A stretch of DNA of 64,000 nucleotides from Dyella mobilis (GTDB lineage Bacteria; Pseudomonadota; Gammaproteobacteria; Xanthomonadales; Rhodanobacteraceae). Below are positions 18,960-29,949 of this stretch, piece by piece (the stretch's first letter is position 1; every line of letters begins with the position of its first letter). The translations under genes and the position numbers were made by a program. The notes below the pieces were generated by a model. That model did not search any database, was not told where the DNA came from, and was given only the letters and a program-made list of their open reading frames with translations. The stretch is from assembly GCF_016904945.1 (NCBI RefSeq), contig NZ_JADIKF010000032.1:62001-126000 (forward strand). The letters are read 5' to 3'.

Positions 18960-19892
18960 TCAGCGATGGTTCTTCACATACGCCAGCGGATTGACCACTC
19001 GGCCGTTGTACCAGACCTCGAAATGGACGTGAGACCCGGTGGACCGCCCCGAAGAACCGGCTTGGGCGATCTCGTCGCCAACCCGTACGTGCTCGCCCGG
19101 GTGGACCAGCAATTTGCTGTTGTGGGCATAGCGGGTCATGTAGCCATTGCCGTGATCGATCTCCACCACGTTGCCGTAGCCGTTGCGAACCCCGGCATAG
19201 GTGACCATGCCCTCGGCGACCGTGTGCACGGCGCTGCCGTAGGGCACGGCAATGTCCAGACCGGTATGGCGTGCAGCCTTGCCGTCAAAGGGATCGGCGC
19301 GCACGCCGAAGTAAGAGGATATGTAACCGTCCGCCGGCATGCCGGTCGGCTTGAGATCCGAATCGATGCGCGCATTCATCAACAGGCTCTGCATGGCGCC
19401 GAGTTGTGCTTGCTGGGTATCGAACTGGGTCGCCAATTGGTCGATGCTGGCATCCAGCGTCTGCGGCAAGGCATAAGCGCTGCTGCCGTTGCTCACTTCC
19501 ACGCCACCGACCGGTGGCGGCTGGTCGAAATTGAACTCGCCATTGTCGAGCTTGCCAACCTGGGCCAGACGCTCGCCCAGGGCGTTCAGGCGCGTGGCCT
19601 GTGCCTGCAGCTGCCCCAGCTTGATCGCGAGGGCGTCAAGCTGCCGATGGGCGTCTTCACGCAGATCCCCCAGCTGCTTGTCCTGCTGCCTGACCTGCGT
19701 ATGGAGGGCATCGATCTCGGCCAGGGCTCTGTCGCGAGGGCTGGCCACCGCCAGCGCCACGCCTGCTCCGATGCCCGCCACGGCCAGCACTACCCCTGCA
19801 GCCATACCCCAAACACGCCAGCGAAGCTTCTGGTTGGCCAGGTCCAGTGTTTTTGGAACCTTCCCTGCGCGTGAGACGAGTATGATTTGCAT
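18960..19892 (-). CDS. Membrane-anchored M23 metallopeptidase
   Basis: 310 residues: an N-terminal membrane anchor (about 28-52), a periplasmic coiled-coil region rich in Leu/Gln/Arg (55-115), and a C-terminal LytM/M23 domain (about 190-305). The domain has zinc ligands in HTGLDIA and HVHFEV. These are catalytic-type residues, so an active peptidoglycan endopeptidase of the MepM/NlpD class is likely rather than a degenerate activator such as EnvC. It is divergent from dciA. A GGGTGC/GCACCC hairpin (18940-18957) follows the stop without a T-run. Confidence 0.88.
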   Translation of the reverse strand: MQIILVSRAGKVPKTLDLANQKLRWRVWGMAAGVVLAVAGIGAGVALAVASPRDRALAEIDALHTQVRQQDKQLGDLREDAHRQLDALAIKLGQLQAQATRLNALGERLAQVGKLDNGEFNFDQPPPVGGVEVSNGSSAYALPQTLDASIDQLATQFDTQQAQLGAMQSLLMNARIDSDLKPTGMPADGYISSYFGVRADPFDGKAARHTGLDIAVPYGSAVHTVAEGMVTYAGVRNGYGNVVEIDHGNGYMTRYAHNSKLLVHPGEHVRVGDEIAQAGSSGRSTGSHVHFEVWYNGRVVNPLAYVKNHR

Positions 19893-19921
19893 GTCATGAC
19901 CAGTTCTTAAGTTATTTACCG

Positions 19922-20401
19922 ATGCAGCGCGACGTTCCAGCCCCCCAGCGCACCGGCCATGGACCGCAGTCCATCACCGATGTCAGCCCGGTTGCAGCAC
20001 TGGCCAAAAAGGCCAGCAGGCTGGAAGCCTTGGACCGCGCACTACGCCAGACGTTGTCGTCGCCCCTGCGCGAGCAGGTCAGATTTGCCAACTTCCGCGA
20101 CGACCGTCTCGTATTCCTGGCTTCCTCGCCTGCCTGGGCGGCCCGGCTGCGCATGCAACAGACGCAGATCCTCGCCACCGCACGCGCCATAGGCGCGAAT
20201 GCCGGCTCAGTTACCGTGAAAGTGGCCCCCCTTCCTCCGCCCGATCCCCAGCCGGAGCAGTTAAAACCGCTTTCTGCCGCGGCAGCGCTTCACTTGAAGA
20301 CGGCCGCGAAATCGATCAAGGATCCCGAATTGCGGGCCCTATTTCTGGAACTGGCGTCCGTCGCCGAACCTGCGAAGTCCAATCCCGGCGGAACGCCCTG
20401 A
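19922..20401 (+). CDS. dciA: DciA-like (DUF721) replicative helicase loader
   Basis: 159 residues with the DUF721/DciA core at about 25-105 (VSPVAALAKKASRLEALDRALRQTL and LVFLASSPAWAARLRMQQ) followed by a Pro-rich linker and a helical tail. DciA loads the DnaB helicase in bacteria without DnaC, the common situation in this order. The ATG at 19922 is used; the first 15 residues are not conserved. It is divergent from the M23 peptidase with only 29 nt between. Confidence 0.8.
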   Translation: MQRDVPAPQRTGHGPQSITDVSPVAALAKKASRLEALDRALRQTLSSPLREQVRFANFRDDRLVFLASSPAWAARLRMQQTQILATARAIGANAGSVTVKVAPLPPPDPQPEQLKPLSAAAALHLKTAAKSIKDPELRALFLELASVAEPAKSNPGGTP

Positions 20402-20533
20402 GCTGAAGCGTTTGTCCTAGAGACCCGCCGATGGATGGCCGGCCCGAAACGGGAAGCCGGATTTATACCACGCACAGCCCCACCCAGGTCTTTAGGACCC
20501 GTCTCGATCGCGTGAAGATAGGTAGGCGAAAAT

Positions 20534-20549
20534 TGTGATCCACATCACA
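20534..20549. promoter_or_regulatory. Perfect CRP-type palindrome in a convergent gap
   Basis: TGTGATCCACATCACA matches TGTGA-N6-TCACA with no mismatch. It lies between the 3' ends of dciA and lpxC, where neither gene has a promoter. A CRP/Clp/Vfr-family protein could bind. Its purpose here is unclear. Confidence 0.6.
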
Positions 20550-20553
20550 AAAT

Positions 20554-20584
20554 GAAAAAGCCGGACCTCAGGAGGCCCGGCTTT
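20554..20584 (-). terminator. Rho-independent terminator of lpxC
   Basis: The stem AAAGCCGG/CCGGCTTT (20557-20564 with 20577-20584) has an inner CCT/AGG, and on the minus strand is followed by CTTTTTCA. It lies about 20 nt past the lpxC stop. Confidence 0.85.
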
Positions 20585-20602
20585 CAGCCGCCGAACAGGT
20601 TT

Positions 20603-21517
20603 TCAGATGGCCTGGGCGGGATGCGCGTAGGAGATCGGAGCGGTGGCCGGATCGTCCTGATAGCTGACCTCTTCCCAGGCGGTAGCGTCGGCCATCAAGG
20701 CCCGCAATAGCTTGTTGTTCAACTCGTGACCGGACTTGTGTGCGTAATACGCGCCGATCAGGCTGTGCCCAAGCAGATACAGGTCGCCGATCGCATCGAG
20801 GATCTTGTGCTTGACGAATTCGTCTTCGTAGCGAAGACCGTCTTCGTTGAGCACGCGGTAGTCGTCGAGCACCACGGCGTTGTCCATCGAGCCGCCGAGC
20901 GCGAGGTTGTGTTCGCGCAGCATCTCGATGTCGCGCATGAAACCGAAGGTACGCGCGCGACTCACTTCTTTGACGAAGGACGTGGTGGAGAAGTCGATCT
21001 CGGCGCGCGAGGTGCGCTTGGAGATGATCGGGTGATTGAACTCGATCGAGAAGCCGACCTTGAAGCCTTCAAACGGCTCAAAACTGGCCCATTTATCGCC
21101 TTCCTGCACCTTCACCGGCTTTTTGATGCGGATGAAGCGCTTGGCCACCGACTGCTCTTCGATACCCGCCGACTGCAGCAGGAATACGAACGGGCCGGCG
21201 CTGCCGTCCATGATCGGCACCTCGGGCGCGGACAGATCGACATAAGCATTGTCGATGCCCAGGCCGGCCATGGCGGAGAGCAAGTGTTCCACCGTCGAAA
21301 CACGAACGTCACCATTTACCAACGTGGTGGACAAACGAGTGTCACCTACGTGATCGGGACGTGCATGGATATCGACCGGCGGATTGAGATCCGTGCGGCG
21401 AAAAACGATGCCGGTGTTCGGTGCGGCCGGACGCAACGTCATATAGACCTTGTCGCCGGTATGCAGACCGACGCCGGTGGCACGGATGATGTTTTTAAGC
21501 GTACGCTGCTTGATCAT
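20603..21517 (-). CDS. lpxC: UDP-3-O-acyl-N-acetylglucosamine deacetylase
   Basis: 304-residue LpxC, the committed zinc deacetylase of lipid A synthesis. The zinc histidine in [17 protein letters not shown] and the later [10 protein letters not shown] and [18 protein letters not shown] segments give the H/H/D ligands and the catalytic His. The N terminus [24 protein letters not shown] is canonical. It is separated from ftsZ by a 474-nt gap, longer than elsewhere in the cluster, so it is probably transcribed from its own promoter. Confidence 0.97.
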   Translation of the reverse strand: MIKQRTLKNIIRATGVGLHTGDKVYMTLRPAAPNTGIVFRRTDLNPPVDIHARPDHVGDTRLSTTLVNGDVRVSTVEHLLSAMAGLGIDNAYVDLSAPEVPIMDGSAGPFVFLLQSAGIEEQSVAKRFIRIKKPVKVQEGDKWASFEPFEGFKVGFSIEFNHPIISKRTSRAEIDFSTTSFVKEVSRARTFGFMRDIEMLREHNLALGGSMDNAVVLDDYRVLNEDGLRYEDEFVKHKILDAIGDLYLLGHSLIGAYYAHKSGHELNNKLLRALMADATAWEEVSYQDDPATAPISYAHPAQAI

Positions 21518-21991
21518 TTATTGGGTACCTGTAGGGGCAGCAGCCAATTCGAGCCAGGATGCTAACACAGTCTTAACCTGCGGAAAAACAGACCATACCG
21601 AACCGTCCGGTCAATCCTTCATTTTCCTTTCATCATCAAATGCGATTCATTCGCATTAAGACGCAGCAAGCACTACAGGTAGATCAAGTACTTGCGATAC
21701 GACACAAAATCCCGTGCCGGGGACGGGAAGATCCGGCAACGGGATTCTGGACCGGCAGGGCGGCATACACACCACACTGGCCAATCGTGCGCCATCCTTA
21801 GGCCGCACCGTCTATCGCAGTCAAACGCACGAAAGCGAAGTCAGTCGACATAGCGATGTCCCCTTGCCGCACATCCGGCTAGCCGGCGACGGCCAGGCAG
21901 CGGACAGGGAGGATACCCCTCCTCGTCCGGCACAGGGAACTCAGACAAGTTAATACGTCGTTAGTTCATCGCATTCACATTTCTTTACGCA
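21518..21991. other. 474-nt region between ftsZ and lpxC without a convincing gene
   Basis: No protein with recognisable features is seen here. An open frame of 79 codons at 21714-21953 (+) lacks a ribosome site and looks accidental. The region holds a Fur-box-like palindrome near 21650 and presumably the lpxC promoter. No clear terminator follows ftsZ. The part nearest lpxC (21545-21680) is AT-richer than its surroundings, as expected for regulatory DNA. Confidence 0.6.
21639..21657. promoter_or_regulatory. Fur-box-like palindrome upstream of lpxC
   Basis: AATGCGATTCATTCGCATT, with 7-bp arms AATGCGA/TCGCATT, resembles the 7-1-7 Fur pattern in gammaproteobacteria. It lies about 120 nt upstream of the lpxC start. 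Assignment to Fur is inference; another dimeric regulator could use the same palindrome. Confidence 0.35.
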
Positions 21992-23173
21992 TTAATCTGC
22001 TTGGCGGCGCAGGAAAGCCGGGATGTCCAGGTAATCGAAGCTGGGATCGGCGCTCTTGGCCTGGCTGTCGCCGCCCCGCGGATTGCTCGCCACCACTTCC
22101 GGCTGCGCGTAGTCCACCACCTCGTTGCCGGTACCGGTACGCAGCACCATCGGACGAGGGCGCTGGCGCATCTCCACCTGCTGGGTTGCGACCGGGCGCA
22201 TCGGCTGGCGGGCCGCAACACGGTTCAGGCCGGTAGCGACCACCGTCACGCGCACGTCGTCCTGCATGTCCGGATCGAGCGAGGTACCGATCACCACCGT
22301 GGCGTCTTCGCTGGCGAAGTCGTGGATGATGCGGCCGATTTCGTCGAACTCGCGCATGGTGAGGTTCGGACCGGCCGTCACGTTGACCAGGATGCCGCAG
22401 GCGCCGTTGAGGTTGACGTCTTCCAGCAGCGGGTTGTTGATCGCCGCTTCGGCAGCTGCCTGGGCGCGATCGTCGCCACGGGCGGTACCCGAACCCATCA
22501 TCGACAGGCCCATCTCGCTCATCACCGTGCGCACGTCGGCGAAGTCGACGTTGATCAGGCCCGGGCTGGTGATCAGGTCGGCAATGCCTTGCACCGCACC
22601 CTGCAGCACATCATTGGCCGCCTTGAAGGCGTTGAGCAGGGTCACTTCGCGACCGAGCACCGAAAGCAGCTTCTCGTTCGGTACCGTGATCAACGAATCC
22701 ACGTGCTGGGACAGGTCTTCGATACCCTTCAGCGCCACCTGCATGCGACGGCGACCTTCGAACGGGAACGGCTTGGTCACCACCGCCACGGTCAGGATGC
22801 CCTTCTCTTTGGCAAGTTGTGCGACGACCGGGGCCGCACCCGTACCGGTACCGCCGCCCATGCCGGCGGTGATGAACACCATGTCGGCGCCTTCGAGCAT
22901 TTCTTCGATGCGTTCGCGATCTTCCAGCGCGGCCTGGCGGCCCACTTCCGGATTGGCGCCGGCACCCAGGCCCTTGGTGACATTGGCGCCCAGTTGCAGG
23001 TGCATGCGGCCGCCGCAGCCCTTCATCGCCTGCGCATCGGTGTTGGCGACGACGAAGTCGACGCCGTCGATATTGGAATTGAGCATGTGCGCCACGGCGT
23101 TACCGCCGCCGCCGCCCACGCCGATGACTTTGATCACCGCATTCGGTGCGAGTTTTTCGACCAGTTCAAACAT
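21992..23173 (-). CDS. ftsZ: Cell division tubulin homologue
   Basis: 393-residue FtsZ, the GTPase that forms the division ring. The tubulin signature GGGTGTG is in [17 protein letters not shown], the N-terminal nucleotide motif is [10 protein letters not shown], and the T7 synergy loop sits near VDFADVR. The C-terminal tail [15 protein letters not shown] is the conserved peptide bound by FtsA and ZipA. The ATG at 23173 is chosen because GGAGG precedes it. An in-frame ATG ten codons upstream would place that ribosome site inside the coding region. Confidence 0.97.
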   Translation of the reverse strand: MFELVEKLAPNAVIKVIGVGGGGGNAVAHMLNSNIDGVDFVVANTDAQAMKGCGGRMHLQLGANVTKGLGAGANPEVGRQAALEDRERIEEMLEGADMVFITAGMGGGTGTGAAPVVAQLAKEKGILTVAVVTKPFPFEGRRRMQVALKGIEDLSQHVDSLITVPNEKLLSVLGREVTLLNAFKAANDVLQGAVQGIADLITSPGLINVDFADVRTVMSEMGLSMMGSGTARGDDRAQAAAEAAINNPLLEDVNLNGACGILVNVTAGPNLTMREFDEIGRIIHDFASEDATVVIGTSLDPDMQDDVRVTVVATGLNRVAARQPMRPVATQQVEMRQRPRPMVLRTGTGNEVVDYAQPEVVASNPRGGDSQAKSADPSFDYLDIPAFLRRQAD

Positions 23174-23291
23174 TTCCCGTCCTCCGTAGAGTTTCATTGT
23201 CGTTGTAACCGCAGCGCGGCTCCTGCCTTGCCTTGGTGGTGGGCGAACCTCCATTCGCCCGTGCCACGCTTCCTGCGCGGCGAAAAATCTT

Positions 23292-24524
23292 TTAGAAATT
23301 CTTGGTAATCCAGTTGCGCAATTTGTCGACCAGCCCACCCACGCTGCCGCCGCCCGAACCGCTCACGCGCATGCCGCCCGAACGAGCGCCATGCAAAAGC
23401 AGGCCGACGCCGGTGGAATGCAGCGGATTGGCGATGACCTCGCCGAAGCCGTTCACATGCTGCGGCACGCCGATGCGCACCATCTTGTGGAAGATCTCTT
23501 CGGCCAGCTCCAGGGCGCCTTCCATGCGGGCGGCGCCGCCGGTGAGCACGACGCCGGCCGCAACCAGGCTGTCGTAGCCGGAGCGGCGCAACTCGTCCTG
23601 CACCATTTCGAAGATTTCCTCGTAGCGCGCCTGCACGCTTTGCGCGAGCGATTGGCGGGCCAGCCGGCGCGGCGGACGATCGCCCACGCTGGGCACCTGG
23701 ATGGTTTCCTCCGCATGCGCCAGTTGCGCTAACGCGCAGGCGTACTTGATCTTGATTTCTTCGGCATGCGCAGTCGGCGTGTGTACGCCGTAGGCAATGT
23801 CGTTGGTCACCTGGTCGCCGCCTACCGGCAGCGACTTGGTGTAGCGGATCGCACCCTGTGTATAGATGGCAATGTCGGTAGTGCCCGCGCCGATATCGAC
23901 CAGGCACACGCCCAGCTCGCGTTCGTCGTCGGTCAACACCGACTTGGCACTCGCCACGGCCGACGGCACCAGCTCGTCCACCGAAAGGCCGCAGCGCTGG
24001 ATGCATTTGCTGATGTTCTGCACCGCCGCCGCCGCACCCGTCACCAGGTGCACCGACGCCTCCAGGCGCACGCCGCTCATGCCGACCGGCGAGCGGATGC
24101 CGTCCTGGCCGTCGATGCGATACTCCTGCGACTCCTTATAAAGAACCTTGCGGTCGGCCGGTATCGCCACTGCGCTGGCCGCCTCCAGCACCTGGTCCAG
24201 GTCGCCCGGCGCCACTTCGCGGTCGCGGATGGCAGCGGTACCATGCGAATTGCGCGTTTCCAGGTGGCTGCCGGATATGGAGGCATACACCGAACGAATA
24301 TCGCAGCCGGCCATCAACTCGGCCTCTTCCACCGCACGCTGGATCGAGTGCACGGTGGATTCGATATCCACCACCGAGCCGCGCTTCATGCCGCGCGATA
24401 CGTGCGAGCCGATGCCGATCACTTCGATCGGTTCGCCCGGCTCGTATTCGCCCACGATCGCCACCACTTTCGAGGTGCCGATGTCCAGGCCGACTACCAG
24501 TTGTTTCTCGTTTTTGCCTTTCAT
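23292..24524 (-). CDS. ftsA: Cell division actin-like protein
   Basis: 410-residue FtsA, which tethers FtsZ to the membrane. The actin-fold ATP motifs are [16 protein letters not shown] (phosphate 1), [13 protein letters not shown] (phosphate 2) and [12 protein letters not shown] (adenosine). The C-terminal amphipathic membrane-targeting helix reads [12 protein letters not shown]. The ATG at 24524 overlaps the ftsQ stop by 4 nt. A 118-nt gap before ftsZ probably holds an ftsZ promoter. Confidence 0.97.
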   Translation of the reverse strand: MKGKNEKQLVVGLDIGTSKVVAIVGEYEPGEPIEVIGIGSHVSRGMKRGSVVDIESTVHSIQRAVEEAELMAGCDIRSVYASISGSHLETRNSHGTAAIRDREVAPGDLDQVLEAASAVAIPADRKVLYKESQEYRIDGQDGIRSPVGMSGVRLEASVHLVTGAAAAVQNISKCIQRCGLSVDELVPSAVASAKSVLTDDERELGVCLVDIGAGTTDIAIYTQGAIRYTKSLPVGGDQVTNDIAYGVHTPTAHAEEIKIKYACALAQLAHAEETIQVPSVGDRPPRRLARQSLAQSVQARYEEIFEMVQDELRRSGYDSLVAAGVVLTGGAARMEGALELAEEIFHKMVRIGVPQHVNGFGEVIANPLHSTGVGLLLHGARSGGMRVSGSGGGSVGGLVDKLRNWITKNF

Positions 24525-25267
24525 GTGCGGGGCGTGCCTCCGGCTGTCGGAGCGGTCGGGGCGGCCGTCGCTTGCGGCCATTTCACGGCAAAGCCGTTGG
24601 TGTAACGGAGGTCGGCGTATACGAAGTCCTGACCGTGACCGGCAATGACCTGCGGGTACACGTCGAGGAAACGGCGCAGCCGGCGGCCGGCCTGGTTGCG
24701 ATCGCCGATCACGATCTGCGCGCCGCTGTCGGTCGCCACGCTCCAGCTGCCGCGTTCGGTCAACGTCACGCCGGTAATTTTCAGATGGGTGCCGGCAAAC
24801 GCCTTCTGCGCGTCGGCAAAGAAACTCACCACTTCGGCCAGGTGGTCGTCCGGGCCATGCAGATCGGGAAGCTGCCCGTAATCGGCCGCATCCGGCACAG
24901 TGAACACCTTGCCTTCGCGGCTGATCAACTGGTTGCCGTTCCAGCGCGCAAAAGGCTGGCGCTCATACACGCGCAACAACAAGGTATCGGGCCAGCGCTT
25001 GCTCGCCTCGACCGACTCCACCCAGGGCAGCGCCGCGACGGATTGCTGCACGCCATCCAGATTCAATGCGAAGAAGCCTTTGCCCAGGCGCGGCAGCACG
25101 GCGGCGCGGATCTGCTCCGCGCTCACGTGCTTGAACTCGGCCTGCATCGTCAACTGAGTTACCGGCCAGCGGTCGGCGGCGAACCAGCCGCACAACACGC
25201 CCACGATCGGCATCACCACCAGGGCGATGGCCAGGCACCAGGCAACGAGGCGAATGCTTCCCCTCAT
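24521..25267 (-). CDS. ftsQ: Cell division protein FtsQ
   Basis: 248-residue bitopic divisome protein. The membrane segment is at about residues 7-28 ([19 protein letters not shown]), then comes the POTRA domain (35-105, [18 protein letters not shown]) and the beta domain. It links FtsB/FtsL to the early ring. Its ATG overlaps the ddl stop (ATGA), and its own stop overlaps the ftsA start in the same way. Confidence 0.94.
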   Translation of the reverse strand: MRGSIRLVAWCLAIALVVMPIVGVLCGWFAADRWPVTQLTMQAEFKHVSAEQIRAAVLPRLGKGFFALNLDGVQQSVAALPWVESVEASKRWPDTLLLRVYERQPFARWNGNQLISREGKVFTVPDAADYGQLPDLHGPDDHLAEVVSFFADAQKAFAGTHLKITGVTLTERGSWSVATDSGAQIVIGDRNQAGRRLRRFLDVYPQVIAGHGQDFVYADLRYTNGFAVKWPQATAAPTAPTAGGTPRT

Positions 25268-26202
25268 GCATCCCCCCGGAAGCTGGTTTCGAGCACGCGC
25301 CAGCACAGTTCCTGATAGTCGATGCCGGAAACCGCCGCGGCCTTGGGCACCAGCGAGTGCGAGGTCATGCCTGGCGCAGTGTTCACTTCCAGCAACCAGT
25401 TGCGGCCCTGGCGATCGCGCATCACGTCGACGCGGCCCCAGCCGTAGCAGCCCAGCGCGTCGAACGCTTCCAGCGAAAGGGCACGCAGCGATGCTTCGAC
25501 CTCGCCTTCCAGGCCTGGGCAGATATAGCGTGTGTCGTCGGCGACATATTTGGCGTTGTAGTCGTAAAACGCACCTTTCGGCACGATGAGGATGCTGGGC
25601 AGCACCTGGCGCCCCAGAATGCCCACGGTCAGCTCGTCGCCTTCGATCAGCGTTTCCATCAGCAGGTCGCCGGGATATTTCTCGGCCAGCGCCACGGCCG
25701 CATCCAGATCTTTTTCTTCGAACACCCGCGTGACACCCACGCTGGATCCTTCGCAGGCCGGCTTCACGATCAGCGGAAAGCCGATCTCCCGCGCCGCCGC
25801 GTGCACGTCGGCACCGCGCGGCAGCGGCACGAACTTCGGCGTAGGCAAACCCAGCGATTGCCACACGCGCTTGGAGCGCGTCTTGTCCATCGACAGCGCG
25901 GAACCAAGCACGCCCGAACCGGTATAGGGCACGTGCAGCGACTCGAGCGCCCCTTGCAGCACGCCATCTTCGCCGCCGCCATGCTGGCCGTGCAGAATAT
26001 TGAAGACACGCGCGAAGTGGCCGGCGCGCAGCGCATCCAGCAACGCAGGAATGCCATCGATCGCATGGGCATCGACGCCGCGCGCCTGCAAGGCCGCCAG
26101 CACGTTGCGGCCGGAGTCGAGCGACACCTCGCGTTCGGCCGAGCTGCCCCCCATCGCTACCGCGACGCGACCAAACTGGGCGGGATCCTGGATCTTGCTC
26201 AT
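25264..26202 (-). CDS. ddl: D-alanine--D-alanine ligase
   Basis: 312-residue ATP-grasp ligase making the D-Ala-D-Ala dipeptide for peptidoglycan. Motifs: [18 protein letters not shown] at the N terminus, [29 protein letters not shown] (ATP lysine) and [17 protein letters not shown] (metal site). Length fits DdlB. It overlaps murC upstream by 4 nt. No murB lies between murC and ddl, unlike some relatives. Confidence 0.96.
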   Translation of the reverse strand: MSKIQDPAQFGRVAVAMGGSSAEREVSLDSGRNVLAALQARGVDAHAIDGIPALLDALRAGHFARVFNILHGQHGGGEDGVLQGALESLHVPYTGSGVLGSALSMDKTRSKRVWQSLGLPTPKFVPLPRGADVHAAAREIGFPLIVKPACEGSSVGVTRVFEEKDLDAAVALAEKYPGDLLMETLIEGDELTVGILGRQVLPSILIVPKGAFYDYNAKYVADDTRYICPGLEGEVEASLRALSLEAFDALGCYGWGRVDVMRDRQGRNWLLEVNTAPGMTSHSLVPKAAAVSGIDYQELCWRVLETSFRGDA

Positions 26203-27641
26203 GTCTCGCTCGTCCTCAAATGACCCAGCTGGGCCAGTTCCACCGCCGCGGCACCGATATCGCCCGCACCCAGCAACAGCAGCAGGTCGCCGTCGCGCAA
26301 CAGCGCCGGCAAGGCGTCCTTCAATTCACGCGGATGGCCGATCAACACCGGATCGACCTTGCCGCGCGCGCGCACCGCACGCGCCAGCGCGCGGCCGTCG
26401 GCACCGGCAATCGGCGCTTCGCCGGCCGGATAGACCTCGGTCAACACCAGTACGTCGGCTTCGGCCAGCACATTGGCGAAATCGTCCAGCAGATCGCGGG
26501 TACGGCTGTAGCGGTGCGGCTGGAAGCCGACCACCAGGCGTCGCTCCGGCCACCCGCCGCGCGCCGCAGCGAACACTGCCGCCAGCTCGCGCGGATGATG
26601 CCCGTAATCGTCGACCAGCATCGCCTTGCCTTGATCCAGCGCGATCTCGCCGCGGCGATGGAAGCGGCGGCCGACACCCTGGAAATGGGCAAGCGCATGC
26701 GCAATCGCATCGGCTTCCACGCCCAGCTGCCAACCGATCGACGCCGCCGCCAGTGCATTGAGCACGTTGTGCCGGCCGGGCAAATTGAGCGTGACCGGGA
26801 TGGGGTGCGTCACGCCCGGCAGCAACAGGTCGAAATGCATTTCGAAACCGCGTTGCTCAACGTTGATCGCGCGAACATCGGCATGCACGGCATCGATGCC
26901 ATAGGTCATCACGCGACGCGCAGTGATCTTGGCCAGTTCGGCCACTTCCGGATCGTCCACGCACAAGACGGCCAGGCCGTAGAACGGCAGGCGATGCAGA
27001 AAATCGTTGAATGCCTTGCGCACCAGCGCGAAATCGCCCTGGTAATTCTCCAGGTGATCGGCATCGATATTGGTGACCACGGCGATCACCGGCGACAGCA
27101 GCAGGAACGAACCGTCCGATTCGTCCGCTTCCGCCACCAGATATTGACCGGTACCCAGGCGGGCATTCGCACCCGCGGCGTTGAGCTGCCCGCCGATCAC
27201 GAACGTCGGGTCGTAGTTGGCCTCGGCCAGCACGCTGGCGACCAGGCTGGTGGTGGTGGTCTTGCCGTGCGTGCCCGCAATGGCGACACCGCGGCGGAAG
27301 CGCATCAGCTCACCCAGCATCTCCGCCCGCGGAATCACCGGAATGCGCGCCTCGCGGGCCGCGACCAGTTCCGGATTGTCCAGCTTGATGGCGCTCGAGG
27401 TGACCACGACGTCCGCATCGCCGATGTGTTCGGCAACGTGGCCGATGTGCACATCGATGCCCAGTTCGCGCAAGCGCAGCGCGGTCGGCGACTCGCTGCG
27501 GTCCGAACCGGAGACGGCGTAGCCCAGGTTGTGCAGCACTTCCGCGATGCCGCTCATGCCGACACCGCCGATGCCGATGAAATGCACGCGACGGAAGGTA
27601 CTCATCAAATCTTCGTGCGCAAGCAGGCGACGCGGCGTCAT
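26199..27641 (-). CDS. murC: UDP-N-acetylmuramate--L-alanine ligase
   Basis: 480-residue Mur ligase adding the first amino acid to UDP-MurNAc. N-terminal IHFIGIGG-type segment ([23 protein letters not shown]), ATP loop [17 protein letters not shown], and [13 protein letters not shown] in the C domain. The ATG at 27641 overlaps the murG stop (ATGA); ATG at residue 13 is an alternative start. Confidence 0.96.
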   Translation of the reverse strand: MTPRRLLAHEDLMSTFRRVHFIGIGGVGMSGIAEVLHNLGYAVSGSDRSESPTALRLRELGIDVHIGHVAEHIGDADVVVTSSAIKLDNPELVAAREARIPVIPRAEMLGELMRFRRGVAIAGTHGKTTTTSLVASVLAEANYDPTFVIGGQLNAAGANARLGTGQYLVAEADESDGSFLLLSPVIAVVTNIDADHLENYQGDFALVRKAFNDFLHRLPFYGLAVLCVDDPEVAELAKITARRVMTYGIDAVHADVRAINVEQRGFEMHFDLLLPGVTHPIPVTLNLPGRHNVLNALAAASIGWQLGVEADAIAHALAHFQGVGRRFHRRGEIALDQGKAMLVDDYGHHPRELAAVFAAARGGWPERRLVVGFQPHRYSRTRDLLDDFANVLAEADVLVLTEVYPAGEAPIAGADGRALARAVRARGKVDPVLIGHPRELKDALPALLRDGDLLLLLGAGDIGAAAVELAQLGHLRTSET

Positions 27642-28711
27642 GCGGCCACCTCCACACATGCACGGGCAATGTCTGCCGCCGCATCGGGCTTGGCCAGCGT
27701 GCGCGCGGCTTCGGCCATCGCCAGCAGGGTGGGACGGTTGCTCAACAGCTGATCCAGCCGTTGCGCCAGGTCTTTCGTATCCAGGTCTCGCTCCTGTATC
27801 AATTCGGCCGCGCCTGCGGCGACCAGCGCCTCGGCATTGCGGGTCTGGTGGTCGTCCACCGCGTGCGGAAACGGCACCAGCATTGCGCCCAAGCCGGCAG
27901 CCGTCAGCTCGGCCAGCGTCAAGGCACCGGCACGGCATACGGCCAGATCGGCCCACGCATAGGTGCCAGCCATGTCTTCGATAAACGGCACGATGCGCGC
28001 CTCGACGCCAGCATCGGCATAAGCCTTGCGCGCTTCGTCGATGCCGCGATTGCCGCACTGATGCAGCACCTCAGGCCTGTGCTCCTGCGGCAGTTCGGCC
28101 AACGCCTGCGGCACGGCCAGATTCAAGGCTCGGGCCCCCAGGCTGCCGCCGAGCACCAGCAAACGCGGCTTGCCAGCGCGCGCACCGATGCGCTGTGCGG
28201 GCGGCGGCAGTGTCGCGATCGCGCCACGCACGGGATTGCCCACCCACTCGGCATTGGGCAGGCTGTCGGCGAAACCGGCCATCACGCGACTGGCATGCAT
28301 GGCCAGCTTGCGATTGGTGAAACCTGCCACTCGGTTCTGCTCGTGCACCAACAACGGACGGCGCAGCAAGCGCGCCGCGATGCCGCCCGGCCCCGCCACG
28401 TAGCCACCCATGGACAACACGCTGCGCGGCTTGAGCTTGCTCAGTACGGCGAGGGACGAAAGCAGCGCGCGCGCCAGCATGAACGGCGCGGTCACGCGTG
28501 TTTTCCAGCCCTTGCCGCGCAGGCCGCCGACGGCGACGGTGTGCAATTCGATGCCGTGCGCGGGAACCACCTTGGTTTCCATGCCGCCTGCAGCGCCGAG
28601 CCATACCACCGGCACGCCTTGCGCACGCAGCGTTTCGGCCACGGCCAGGCCCGGGAAAATGTGGCCACCGGTACCGCCGGCCATGATCAGCACGGGTGCT
28701 TGCGCGCTCAT
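27638..28711 (-). CDS. murG: Lipid II-forming GlcNAc transferase
   Basis: 357-residue glycosyltransferase that converts lipid I to lipid II on the cytoplasmic face. N-terminal loop [18 protein letters not shown], second Gly-rich loop [10 protein letters not shown] and the UDP-GlcNAc-binding region [20 protein letters not shown] ([12 protein letters not shown]) are all present. It overlaps ftsW and murC by 4 nt each. Confidence 0.97.
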   Translation of the reverse strand: MSAQAPVLIMAGGTGGHIFPGLAVAETLRAQGVPVVWLGAAGGMETKVVPAHGIELHTVAVGGLRGKGWKTRVTAPFMLARALLSSLAVLSKLKPRSVLSMGGYVAGPGGIAARLLRRPLLVHEQNRVAGFTNRKLAMHASRVMAGFADSLPNAEWVGNPVRGAIATLPPPAQRIGARAGKPRLLVLGGSLGARALNLAVPQALAELPQEHRPEVLHQCGNRGIDEARKAYADAGVEARIVPFIEDMAGTYAWADLAVCRAGALTLAELTAAGLGAMLVPFPHAVDDHQTRNAEALVAAGAAELIQERDLDTKDLAQRLDQLLSNRPTLLAMAEAARTLAKPDAAADIARACVEVAA

Positions 28712-29946
28712 GCTGCCACCGCCTCGCGCTCGCGCGCATTCGCAGGATTGGCATCAGGCACGGCTGCAGCCGGAACGCGCGTCGCCATCTGTCGCGCATC
28801 GATGGCGCGATAGATCTCGAAGGTGGCGCGCAACAACACGCCGGCCATTGCGCAGGTCAGCACGATCGAGGAGCCGCCGTAGCTGATCAGCGGCAGGGTC
28901 AACCCCTTGGTCGGCAACGCACCGAGATTCACACCAATGGAGACCATGGTCTGCAACCCGATCATCAGCGAGATGCCGAACGCGATGTAGCCGGCAAAAC
29001 GTTGACCGATCTCTACGCCCTTGAGCCCCACGTGCAGCCCGCGCCACACCACCAGCGCGAACAACACCATCACCGTAACGATGCCCGCCAGGCCCAGCTC
29101 TTCGCCGATGACGGCAAAAATGAAGTCGGTATGCGCTTCGGGAAGGTAGGACAGCTTCAGCACACTGGAGCCGAGCCCCACGCCGGTCCACTCGCCGCGC
29201 CCGATCGCCATCAGCGACTGGGTCAGCTGGAATCCGTCGTCGAAGGGGTGATCCCACGGGTGCAGGAACGTAGTCAGGCGCTTCATGCGATAGCTTTCGC
29301 TGGTCGCAGCAATCGCCAGCAAGGGCATCAACGGCAGCCCCATCAGGAATAGGAAAATCGGCCGCGACCCGCCCAGCCACACCATCGCGATGGTCACCGC
29401 GATCACCAGGGTGGCCGAACCGAAATCCGGCTGCGCAAGCAGCAGCAGCACGATGATGCCCGACACGGCGATCGGCTTGATCAGCCCCAGGAAGCGCGTT
29501 TCGATGCTCTCGCGATGGCGCACCAGATAGCTGGCGATATACACCACCAGAATCAGCTTCACCGCCTCGACCGGCTGGAACGACGTCACCACCAGGTTGA
29601 GCCAGCGCCGCGCACCGTTGAGGCGCATGCCCAGATGCGGCACGAACACCGCCAGCAGCATGATGAAGGCCACCAGCATCAAGAAGAAGGCGTGTTTTTC
29701 GACCACCTTCAATTCGGTGCGCATCGCCACGCCCGCGGCAACCACGCCGAGCGCCAGATACGCCAGGTGATGCTTGAGGAAATAGAATTCGCCGAAGTGC
29801 TGGGCGTCGGCCACCGCGATCGAACTCGAGGTCACCATCACGACACCGACACAGGCAAGACCGATCAAGGCCAGCAGCAACGGCAAGTCGAACTTGCCGC
29901 GCGGACCTTGCCGACGCTTTGCCTGGGTTGTGTCGAAACCGAACAT
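28708..29946 (-). CDS. ftsW: Septal SEDS peptidoglycan glycosyltransferase
   Basis: 412-residue SEDS protein with about ten membrane segments, the septal glycan polymerase working with FtsI. Typical segments are MVTSSSIAVA near the N terminus, GARRWLNL, FIFAVIGEELGLAG and the C-terminal PTKGLTLPLISYGGSSI. It begins only 3 nt after the mraY stop, where murD is found in many other gammaproteobacteria. Confidence 0.97.
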   Translation of the reverse strand: MFGFDTTQAKRRQGPRGKFDLPLLLALIGLACVGVVMVTSSSIAVADAQHFGEFYFLKHHLAYLALGVVAAGVAMRTELKVVEKHAFFLMLVAFIMLLAVFVPHLGMRLNGARRWLNLVVTSFQPVEAVKLILVVYIASYLVRHRESIETRFLGLIKPIAVSGIIVLLLLAQPDFGSATLVIAVTIAMVWLGGSRPIFLFLMGLPLMPLLAIAATSESYRMKRLTTFLHPWDHPFDDGFQLTQSLMAIGRGEWTGVGLGSSVLKLSYLPEAHTDFIFAVIGEELGLAGIVTVMVLFALVVWRGLHVGLKGVEIGQRFAGYIAFGISLMIGLQTMVSIGVNLGALPTKGLTLPLISYGGSSIVLTCAMAGVLLRATFEIYRAIDARQMATRVPAAAVPDANPANAREREAVAA

Positions 29947-29949
29947 CCG

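Noticed and set aside
21714..21953. 79-codon frame in the lpxC-ftsZ gap
   Set aside because: No ribosome site and no recognisable sequence; GC-rich chance frames of this size are common here.
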